NCBI GenBank assembly: GCA_019009955.1 | Contig: CM032228.1 | Coordinates: 181,939,501-182,003,500 of the forward strand | Source of the DNA: Riptortus pedestris | Lineage: Eukaryota > Arthropoda > Insecta > Hemiptera > Alydidae | Direction: 5' to 3' | Length of the DNA: 64,000 nucleotides | Shown: piece by piece, positions 14,681-26,048 of the stretch | Layout of the letters: every line of letters begins with the position of its first letter | How positions within the stretch are numbered: position 1 is the first letter of the stretch | Program-made: the position numbers and the translations under genes | Notes under the pieces: model-generated | Seen by the model: only the letters and a program-made list of their open reading frames with translations | The model's database searches: none | Told to the model about the DNA's origin: nothing

Positions 14681-15629
14681 CTGTTAACGCTCTAGCGGTC
14701 GCAATTTTTGTTTGATCGTTACCAAACTTCATATTTAAGCGTTTTACGTAAAAAGAGAGATCAAGTTCGTTAATGGCTGAAATCGGACCAGTGGGAGGGG
14801 GGGTTTAGGGGGGGGATTTTTGAAAATTCAAAATATCTCCGTTATTATGCGTCGGATCGAAAAATTGTATAGAATCAATCTTATTGTAAATTAAATTTAC
14901 TATAAATATTGTTATATACATTTATTCTGTATCTTGAATATTAACCGAGATATTTGCATTTGTATTGTGTGTGTGGTCGACGGAACCCCGCCATGTTCCG
15001 GACTCTCTGCCGAGAGCTCTGGTGGCCGTTTCCAGAACTATTCGTCCCTCGTGAATAGGTTTAGAGATCCCTTCCTACTACAGCTGTTATTAGGCGGATT
15101 TCTCTATTGTAAAACTTCACGTGGGAAATCTGCTTAGTTTACGCAGCCCCTGCGTGACGGACTTTTTTACTAAAGGAAGTCAGGGAGAGTAAATATGCTG
15201 TCTTCTGGAAGAAAAATATCTCAGTCTGCAGGAAATTCATCTTCTTTAACTCCATGACAAAATATAAACATGAGCGGAAAAAAAAAACCAATTGATTTCA
15301 CTAAATCAGGATATGATTTAGGGGGATGTGACTTCAGAACAAGAACCCAGTACTTTTGTTTGCCCAAAATAAAAACTTCTACAAGGCCACAATCCAACCC
15401 AAGAGAGGTGGGTGAATGTCATTGCCACCCAAAAAAATAAATAAACCAAAAGAGTATTACTGTAAGATCTGATTGAGAAGCAGGAGTGAAAAAGATCTAT
15501 TAATTATTATTATTTATTAACGTCCACTTTTTGCAACTCAGGCTAATTGGGACGGGTTATCTACAGGTTACCACCCTTTTCTAGCCAGGGTGAGATTTTA
15601 TCTATTAATTAGAAACCCCTAATATACTC

Positions 15630-15670
<41 letters not shown>

Positions 15671-15678
15671 AAATAAAA

Positions 15679-15721
<43 letters not shown>

Positions 15722-18700
15722 CATATATAAAGGATATAAAAAGAAATGCCTTGTCCAGGCAGAAACCTGGTCAAGTGCAAATTCTGTCAAGCATACAAAC
15801 ACACCAAGAACTTTATCGTTATGAGTCGAGAAGTGTAAAGTTGAGCGATTGACAAAAGTGAGACATATGACAAAAGCTGACTGTACCCTCTGCTACAGTG
15901 GTAGTTATTAACTGCCCAGCAAATTATAAAGGATGTCAAACATACGAGGAATTTTGTAAACAACAATAGTCCACTTACAACATCCAGTTCTCAAGGAATT
16001 TCATCGGCCCAACAACACCAAGTACAAGGTCATAAACTTTTGAGGCTAGTGGAGAGAGGAATAATCTTCCACAAGGATCAGCTGGGAGTGATAAACAACA
16101 ACAGAAACTTGAGGCACCAAAACTTCCAGAGTCCTCCATCATTTCCCGCAAACCACCACCTTCCAATAACCCCATAACAAACCCCTATTATACCTTTATC
16201 TAGGAGCTCAGATCAATAATGAACACACTTTAGTCTTGTAAACACCCCTATTTCAAAACTTCCTTTCCCATCAAATCCAAAAGTTTTCTGTTCTGTTCTG
16301 ATTCTTGAATGCCAAAGGTGTTGTAAATCACACAAATGAAACTGACTACAGTACTACATGGCAATAAAATTGATGCCATAATGGCATCTTTATATAATGC
16401 AAACAAATTCTCTACAATACATTAAAAGTTGAATTGCTAACTTTACAGACACACAATGAGGAAGAAAATTATAAATTGTACACAGTACATTAACTATAAT
16501 TCAAATAAAAGCCCATTTCATGCACTTAAAAAAATATAATGCAATATCTGTTAATTACGGTTTGTGCTAAACTCTGTATGAACTGGGCCTCTACCATTTC
16601 CTTAAGTGGCAGAGGTCCAGATCTTAATTAGTCTTTATTCATTTAAAAACTAAATAAATTCTTTTTAAAATAAAATTTTGCTTAACTCCTACCATGGACA
16701 GAAAGGGTGAAGTATGTCCTTATAATACCCAATAATTTTGACAACACTAGACTATTTTAAAGAAAAATTAGTATCCTTTCTTACACTATGTTACATCAAT
16801 ATTTATTTAAAAAAACATGTGAATTTATCAAGTGATAACTGAAAAACCAAAACAAAATATAGACAAAAGTAACTACAGTGGACTAGGTCTTCATTGGATT
16901 GCCCAGATGAGTACAATGGGTGGGTACCTTTACTATGAATATTTCACGTTAACAGTAATATAACAAGGATACCTAAACAAAGTTCATGCTTGATTGCTAT
17001 ATGTTATCTACATTAGAGAATTGTCCAAATAAATAAGGATACAAGTTAAAATATTATGGGGAGCATAGCGAGAACTTAATAATGCCTTTAAATGATCTAA
17101 TTAAAACATGGAAGAAAAACTAGATTAGTAAATACCACAAACAATTTAAAAATTATAAGCTCAAATCATTAGGAATCAAATTAAATAATGTGATACTATA
17201 GAAACTCACCTTCTAAGAGGACTTGATATGGCTAAAGGAGTTGGCACACCAATAGCTTTCAGCCTTTGATGCATTGTAGGAGAAGGTGCAACTGTTAAGC
17301 CACGTTCTAAGTCAGGTGTGTGACTTCTCGAACCAGGCATATCAAGCCTAAAAATAAAACGAAAGTATAGAAGATAGAGAAAATGGAATTTTATTCAAAA
17401 ATTAGTATAATGCAATTGTGGCCAAGAAGAAAAACAACACTTTTTATCTGAGATATTAATCTGTACACTCCAGTCCATATTATAGGAGACAATTTTCAAT
17501 AACCTAGTTAGTACAAGTGTTAGCTACAAGTGTAAGTCAGTTATACAACTAATGACAATCAAATAGTTTGAAGCCCTAATTAACTCCCTTGGTAATGTAA
17601 TTTCTGTTTAGAAACTAAATTGTGTGCCTATTAAATATAAAGTAAACGTCTGTTACGCATGGCCTGGGTAAAATAAGCAGATCTCTTCTACCCATATATT
17701 ATCATCTATTTCTAAGTAAAAATCCGTTGAGTAGAATTGGGGGTTTACTGAAGGCTGAAAACAAGAAAGTACAAATATATCGCTTAATATTTATATAACA
17801 ACAATTGTAGAATACCAAGAGCTTAAAGAGATTGGTTTTTCAATAAGACTCATAATAATGGATATGTTTTGAATTTTCGAATTTCCCATCTAAACCTTCC
17901 ATATTCCTCGTCCAATTTTAGCCATTAATGACATTGAACTTTGGTGTTGACTGAAACTGTTAAATACCAAGTATGGTATAGATCAAATGAAAATTTTAAT
18001 TGATGTCATCACACAATATATTTATATAAATCTCATACAAAGTAAAAATTCAATGAAAAAAATATTTGATATTTAACCTTCGAATAAAGTAGTTCATGAT
18101 TTAATAGCTTATTGTTAATATGACAAGAGTAGGAATAGGGGTTTACTGATGGCAAAAAATTTAAAAAAACGTCCGTCATGCAGTAGCTGCGTAAACTAAG
18201 TAGATTTTCAATGGGAAGTTTATCAGTAGATAAATCTACATACCAGTAACACAACACCACCGTGAGCATAAGTGAATAAATACAAACGATAATAAAAAAC
18301 CTCCCGACAGAAAGCATCTGAAATGTAAATAAACAGTTCTGCCAACATCTTATTGGAAAGAACACAATTACTGTAATATATCTGAATATAACGTATTAAC
18401 TTGATTGAAAACTATTTTCTTTATCTAATACTGTAATTTATAATGAATCAGAATCATTTTTATCTCAATCAATCAAATTTAATTAGTCCAAAACTTAAGA
18501 AGGGGGGTCACCACAACATACTTGCATTTATCTTGTATAATAAATGTCTCTTGAAAACAATATTTGGTAGTTAAGCTTCGCATGATGTGGTTTATTACAT
18601 AACCGAGTATTGTTTATGTAACATGAGTAGAAGTGGGGGTTTGTTAAAGGCTGAAAACTGAATATTGCAAAAATCTCGGTTAATATCCAAGATAGGAAAT

Positions 18701-19611
18701 AAATGTATATAACAATAATTATAGTACATTTAATTTGCTATAAAATTGTTCTATACATTTTTTTGATCCGACCGCTAGAGCGGTAACAGACAAATATATA
18801 TATATATATAAGGTGTGTTATTCTTCTCGGAGTTTTGGTCAATGTTAGTGAAATAAATCTTAGTTTATGCCGATATTTCAAGAATCTGTATTTTCTCTTC
18901 TTCAGGGCGGTAAAATTACATGTACTACTTTATAATATTGCACTTTGTTATTACATATTATTGTAAAAGGGTGTTTTTTCTTATTATTACTTACCAAGAC
19001 TAAATAATCTACAAACTATTATACATTCTTATTGCACTATGACTAGGGTTATAGTAACCTTCCTTGTTTTGTTTACATAGCAGGATTACAGCCTTTTGTA
19101 TGTTTTATATAATTATAGTATGGTGTCTATGTTTCTTAAACTATATTATAATTGTTGTAGTTATATTATTTTACAATAGTTATTGCTATGCACTATTACA
19201 ATTATTGGTATGTTTTATTAAATTTATGTTATTGCCACTTACCACTATGTTATTGCAACTTATATTATTTTACAATAGTTATTGCTATGTACTATTACAA
19301 TCATTGTCTAGTTATTTTAAATTATAATTATTGTTGTGTTGTGTTAAAGTTATTCCTATGTTGCATCTATGTTGCTATTTTTATTCTTATATTTATTATG
19401 TTATAAAACCATTTCTGTGTGTTACTGCAATCATTGTTATGCCTTTATTAAAGCTATTCTTATGTTGCACTATTATTATTCTATTATGTATTATTATTCT
19501 ATTATGTTATAGTTATTAATGCTGTTTGTAGTTATATTTTTATTAGAGCCACCTTCTTGTTGTATTAGATCTATTAAGTTATAATGTTATAATATGTTAC
19601 AGCTGTTATAG

Positions 19612-19653
<42 letters not shown>

Positions 19654-21548
19654 TTATAATAATAATAATGATATGGGTATTATATATAATGTGGTGTTAT
19701 GGGGTGCTCGAGTGTTATGTATGTGAATATATGTATGGGTATGAATATTGTATAGTGTTGAGGTGTGTTTATGGTATTTGAAGTGGTGGTTATTGTTGAT
19801 GCTGTGTTGGACCAATGCACTGTTTAGTTTGTTTATTTTTATATCAGATTTGTGGCCTGTTATTCTGTTGGTGATGTATTGGCTGGTTTCTCCAATGTAT
19901 AATGTGTTGCAGTTTTTGCATGGTATCTTGTAAATGACATTGCTTTTTTTGTTTGGGGGTATTTTTGCTTTGAGCCTTGAGTATATTACTTTGTGTATTG
20001 TTTTTGAAGCTGACTTTTATGTTGTGATTGGTCATTACATTAGCTAATTTTTCAGATAGGCCTCTGACATATGTGATAGAGTGGAATTTGTGTTGGTTGA
20101 TGTTATTGGTGTTTTGTGTGATGCTGTGTGTTTGGTTGTCTGTTTTGTTTGTATTGTGTATGATGCGGTTGATAAGTTTATTTGGGTAATTGTTGTGTCT
20201 GAGTATGTTTTTTACTAATTTTATGTTTCCTTTATGGTACGGTTTCCTTAGAGTGATTGTGTCTAAAAATGGTAGTGTTTTGTTGTTTTCTATTTTTATG
20301 GTAAGTTGAAGTGGTTTTTATTTCATTGTAAAATTGGAAGGAGTCTTTGATGGTGTAAGGGTCGTCTATTAGTGGTTTGATTAAGTCTGTGAGGTATTTG
20401 GATGTGTGGTATGTGGGGCTGTTGTTGAAGCTTACTACTGGTCTGAGGGGGTTGTTAGCTTTGTGGGTTTTGACTGTGCCATAAATTCTGGGGGGTGTGC
20501 TGTTGTATTTTGTTAGTTAACTAATCCAACGTACCATAAAGGAAACATAAAATTAGTAAAAAACATACTCAGACACAACAATTACCCAAATAAACTTATC
20601 AACCGCATCATACACAATACAAACAAAACAGACAACCAAACACACAGCATCACACAAAACACCAATAACATCAACCAACACAAATTCCACTCTATCACAT
20701 ATGTCAGAGGACTATCTGAAATCTATGTGTTTTGTGTGATGCTGTGTGTTTGGTTGTCTGTTTTGTTTGTATTGTGTATGATGCGGTTGATAAGTTTATT
20801 TGGGTAATTGTTGTGTCTGAGTATGTTTTTTACTAATTTTATGTTTCCTCACATGTGTCAGAGGCCTATCTGAAAATAAGCTAATGTAATGACCAATCAC
20901 AACATAAAAGTCAGCTTCAAAAACAAAAAAATAATACACAAAGTAATATACTCAAGGCTCAAAGCAAAAATACCCCCAAACAAAAAAAAGCAATGTCATT
21001 TACAAGATACCATGCAAAAACTGCAACACATTATACATTGGAGAAACCAGCCAATACATCACTAACAGAATAACAGGCCACAAATCTGATATAAAAATAA
21101 ACAAACTAAACAGTGCATTGGCCCAACACAGCATCAACAATGACCACCACTTCAAATACAACGAAACACAAATACTAGACATAGAACCCAACAAGTCCAA
21201 AAGAATGTTTAAGGAAATGCTATACATAGCCCAACACAAAAACACATGCAACAAAAAAAGAGACATTGACAAACTCAGCACCATATACTGCAACATAATA
21301 CCATAAACACACCTCAACACTATACAATATTCATACCCATACATATATTCACATACATAACACTCGAGCACCCCATAACACCACATTATATATAATACCC
21401 ATATCATTATTATTATAAATGTATATATATATATAATATATATATGTAAGCTGTAACATATTATAACATTATAACTTAATAGATCTAATACAACAAGAAG
21501 GTGGCTCTAATAAAAATATAACTACAAACAGCATTAATATATATATCA

Positions 21549-21630
<82 letters not shown>

Positions 21631-22193
21631 TATATGATTTCCCTTGAGGGAAACCTGCTAAAATGCTAATATTTGGGTTAATATTCACGATAGAGAAAAC
21701 AATTTTGTTATTTGAGTAATAACATTTACAGTACATTAAATTTCAATAAGATTAGTTCTATACAATTTTTTGATCCAATGTATAATAATGGAGGTATTTT
21801 GGATTTTCGAAACTCCCCCTCCCACTGGTCCAGTTTCAACCGTTAATGAAATTGATCTTTAGTTTTACAGAGAACATTTAAATATCGAGTTTGGTGATGA
21901 TAAAAAAAAAAAAAAAAAGGTTCTTCTATACAATTAGACTGTGGGTGACAACAATGTGTTGTCCGTCAGAGATTCAAGAAGAAAAATGGTAAATTGAAAT
22001 CCCCCTGCAAAATAAAACTCCTCATTTGTGTTTCAACTCTGCTGAGGTAGTATCAGTTTCAGTTTCAACCATTTTTGTTTATTCTATTGCAGTTATTCTA
22101 GTTAAGAGCTAAATAAAATTGCATATGTTTATTCTTTGTATTTTTTTATAAACTTAAGTGTTATAATCTCTCTCTCACTCTCTCTCTCTCTCA

Positions 22194-22235
<42 letters not shown>

Positions 22236-25200
22236 GGGTCCTAGCAATGGAAGAAAAAAATATAGGATACTGGTTTGTTGGAGAAACCTGAATATATATT
22301 TTTTTAAAGCAGTTTCCAATCAGTATATGAGATAAATCTCATTATCTTACAAATTTGTCACATGGAACCATAAACAGAATTCAAAAACTTTACAGTGTTA
22401 TACCTAAGTTAGAAAGTTACATTATTAAATAATACAAAGTAAATTCATTGAAAGAAAAGAAATCAAGCCTAGGTATAAAAAAACTTAATGTACTACGAGG
22501 TGTGACAATTAAGTAACGGGACTGTGCGTTCGGCAGACGTCAGGCTTGTGTGTGGGGAGTGGGGATGGATCATGATTGATCCTGTTTATTACTGCACAGA
22601 GTCCACTTGATCCCGTCTCTCTATCTAGTCTAGTTTGGTATTAAATCTCGTTTGAGTAAGGCCTGTTATTATTGGCATGCCGGAAAAATGGTCAGTTTAA
22701 AAATCAAGCAGCGTATTAATTTGAAATTTCTGGTGAAATTGAGAAAACCTCCAAGTGAATGTTTTCAGTTATTGAAAGAGGTGTTTGGTGACAACTGCAT
22801 GTCACGTACTAGAGTTTTTGAATGGCACAAACGATTTTCTGAAGGCCGGGAAGAAGTTGAAGATGACGAACGGACTGGACGACCTGTGACGTCAAGAATT
22901 GAAGAAAACGTTAAGAAGGTTAATGAAATTGTGCGGAAAGACAGGCGTTTGAGTCTTCGAATGATTTCAGATTTATCAAACATTGACAGAGAGACTGTGA
23001 GAAAAATTTTACATGAAGATTTGAAAATGACCAAAGTTTGTGACAAAATGGTGCCAAAAAACCTGACGCCTGAACAAAAGGAGAACCGAAAAAACATTTG
23101 CATTGACATCATGCAGCGGAAAAAGTAGTCACATGTGAGGAAACGTGGATTTTCCAATACGATCCCGAAACAAAGAGACAGCCCATGCACTGGAAGACTC
23201 AATCATCACCAAGAATGAAAAAGCTCGAATGAGCAAATCAAAACTGAAGGCCATGTTGATAGTTTTTTCGATGTGAGGGGTGTCTTTATGGTTGAATGGG
23301 TGCCAGAGGGTCAAACTGTAAACCAAAAATCTTACATTGAGGTCCTGGAGAAACTGAGAGAAAGAGTGAGGAAGAAAAGACCAGACATGTGGAAAAACAA
23401 TTCATGGATTTTGCACCAGGACAACGCGCCCGCTCACAATGGCTCTCGGTGAAGCGATTTTTAGCGAAAAAGTCAATTCCAGTGCTTGAACATCCGCTGT
23501 ATTCACCAGATCTGGCTCCCTGTGACTTCTACCTTTTTCCCAAAATAAAAAGTTCATTGAAGGGAACACGTTTTGAGTCAGTTGAAGATGTCAAGCAAAA
23601 AACGGCAGACTTGCTGAAGAGGCTGACACTTAATGACATGCAGCACTGCATTGAGCAGTGGAAAACTCGTATGCAGCGGTGTATAAATAGCGTTGGGGAG
23701 TATGTTGAAGGGGATTAATAGTTATTTGTAATAAGTGTTCAATAAAGTATGTTTTTCAGATCAGTCCCGTTATTTAATTGTCATACCTCGTATGTTTTTA
23801 GAACAAACTAAAAAGTTGAAGCCCATTGACAGTAATGTATTTGAATTATTTTGTATAGTCCTGTAAAAAACCTACAAATGCCACACACACCATTTTCAAT
23901 TGGGTCACAATGTCAAATTCTAAGCTATGTTCAAAGTTTCAAGTCTCTATTGGGAAGTTACTTTAAAATCAATTACTAGATTCCACTCAAATAGACATAC
24001 AAGAAAAATGAGTTAATAAAAACACAGTAATAACATAGTAATAAAAAAGTATATTTTGACTCATTAAAAATAAGTTAAAGGTGTCAGTAAAAACATCAAT
24101 ATTTAATAAATACAAAACATTCATAAACAGAACTTTAATAATGTACTACATGTTTGCTGAAAAAACATACGCCAATATTACAGATGATGAAAAGAAATAA
24201 TTACTATTTTCTAATCTTTTTTTATTAACATATTAAGTTGCACTTCAACTTTTTTTAGTTCTTCTCCCTTTTCAGTAAGCATTTTATGCCCTGACTGTAG
24301 AAGGGCTTGTGCAGAGCAAACTTCTGTCATATTATGATTTTGAACTGCTCTTGATAGTCTCGTATTAGCTTCGCCAATTAAAGAATGGCTAGAATCCACT
24401 GCTTTTTGTAAATGTTTTTTTTTTTTACTTCTAAAGTTTTCAATTCATCATCACATTCTCTCTTATACTTTAAAGCCTCTTCTTCTTCTCACTCCTTTTT
24501 AATTTCTTCTGAATAATCTTAGTACACCTTGTGGGCTTCTCTAAAAGATTTTAACATCTTGGGAGAGACTGGAATTTTCGTTATATCACCAACTCTGCTT
24601 CTGATTTCTGCTTCAACTGTACGAAGACTGTTAATTGTCTTTTCGTTCAAAGAAGCACGAGAAGTTGTCACATATCGACGATTTACAGAAAAACCGCGTT
24701 CAACATCAGCCTGACCATGATATATGCTCAATACTGCTTTAATAAGTTTTGAGAGGTACGGATATTTGATACTGCCAAAATTGCTTTTCCGTTGTAGAAT
24801 AGTACACCAGTAATCATCAATTCGTTTGGTGCAACCTGAGGGATTTTCTATATTCGCTAAATCATTATCTGTTTCCTCATTCATATAAATTTTCCATTCT
24901 TCACATACTTTATCAACATCCTCTTTCTTAATTACAGAAGGCATCTGTTCAGCAACTTTTGTTACACATTGTAATGAACGTTGTTCACGCTTGACATACG
25001 GATGTAAAAAATGTATATTTGTTAGCAATTCATTATATAAAGGAAGGTGTTTTAATAAGTAATCAATGACAGCAATAATGAATTTTTTTGCTTCCGAATA
25101 AAAATATTTCCTATCATTTTCTTTAAGCTTCTGTGCTTCTTTTTTTGCAAGAAAACCAACAGATATCTTTTCCCCTTGCAACATATTATCAGAATTTTTC

Positions 25201-25997
25201 AAATCGAGAGAAAACAGCAGTTTGGATATAGATTTCTCTTGCATTTTCTCAGGCTTTACAACTCTTGTTAATAGACTTTTAATTAACTTGCAAAGCTCAT
25301 CATAAAGAACATGAATCATTGGTTCTTCTACTTGCATAATTTTTAAAAAACTTTCGAAGCTTTCACCTACTGATTACAGAAAATGTAAACGAGTTAAAGT
25401 AGAAGAATCATTAAGAACAGATCTCAAGAATTGATATGAGTGGGATCGCAACTGGCTCTTGATTTGGCTTTCTGGTATGATTTTCAAGAAATATTCTTTT
25501 AAAGCTCCCCCATTGGTTGATAATCCTAGTGATGACTGGTATCAGTGTCAGCCACCTATTACTCACAAATCTCATTATCATTTCTTGCTTAATGCCGACT
25601 TCGATTTGAACACCTTGGAAATCTTCTTGACGCGATGGATATTTATGCAGAAATTTAAATGCAGCATCCAAAAAATCTTCAATATTCCAGTGGTTTGCTT
25701 CATGAGTCATAGCATGCTTAAAAGAATTGTGCACTATATGCAGGTTACAAGAACCTACTCTGATAACAACAAACAACTCTGACAATCTCTATCATGAAGT
25801 TCTTTGTCAATTTCATCAAGACATTTTCGATTAACAGGTGGGCCATCAGAGCTTATGGCTAACAATTTTTAACTGGTAATTTATTAAGTGTAAGAGCCAA
25901 AAATATTTTGGCTTTTAAAATATCTGCTGTAGCGTGGCCCAGTTCAAAAGCACGCAGAAAATTATTAACGATTTGATTACGGTCTTCATTCCAAAAT

Positions 25998-26048
<51 letters not shown>

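Larger units (their letters stand above)
4050..17209 (-). other. ZDHHC5/8 intron 9
   Basis: A 13.2-kb phase-2 intron. Family A pieces lie at 4480-4640, 9275-10075 and 14497-15175; a LINE tail at 8780-8873; an inverted-repeat element at 11325-11895; a hairpin at 12979-13026; a SINE piece near 15500-15610. Stretches 4640-8780, 10080-11300, 13030-14490 and 15720-17200 show only AT-rich DNA with short A/T runs and no recognisable gene. Confidence 0.8.
19514..21540. mobile_element. Penelope-like retroelement, head-to-head palindrome
   Basis: Left arm 19514-20246 is the inverted copy of right arm about 20530-21540; 20247-20529 between them is single copy. Left arm codes on the minus strand and right arm on the plus strand, each ending with a GIY-YIG endonuclease region. 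The left arm lacks about 140 bp found in the right arm (near 21161-21301). The right arm holds a ~124-bp segment (20727-20850) inverted relative to its surroundings. Both arms have a TA tract near the outer part. Reverse transcriptase joined to GIY-YIG is diagnostic of Penelope-like elements. Confidence 0.85.

Noticed and set aside
15975..16175. 66-codon frame with Gly/Cys/Leu
   Set aside because: Single short frame without splice context or recognisable domain; kept as unexplained.
18033..18365. 110-codon frame
   Set aside because: Overlaps a family A fragment and has no family features.
19064..19520. Hydrophobic Cys/Tyr/Leu frames suggesting membrane proteins
   Set aside because: Three overlapping frames of an AT-rich internal duplication, low complexity, no homology.
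21000..21407. 135-codon minus-strand frame rich in Leu and Trp
   Set aside because: Antisense of the GIY-YIG domain, which is clearly coded on the other strand.
22765..23202. 145-codon minus-strand frame
   Set aside because: Antisense shadow of the mariner transposase.
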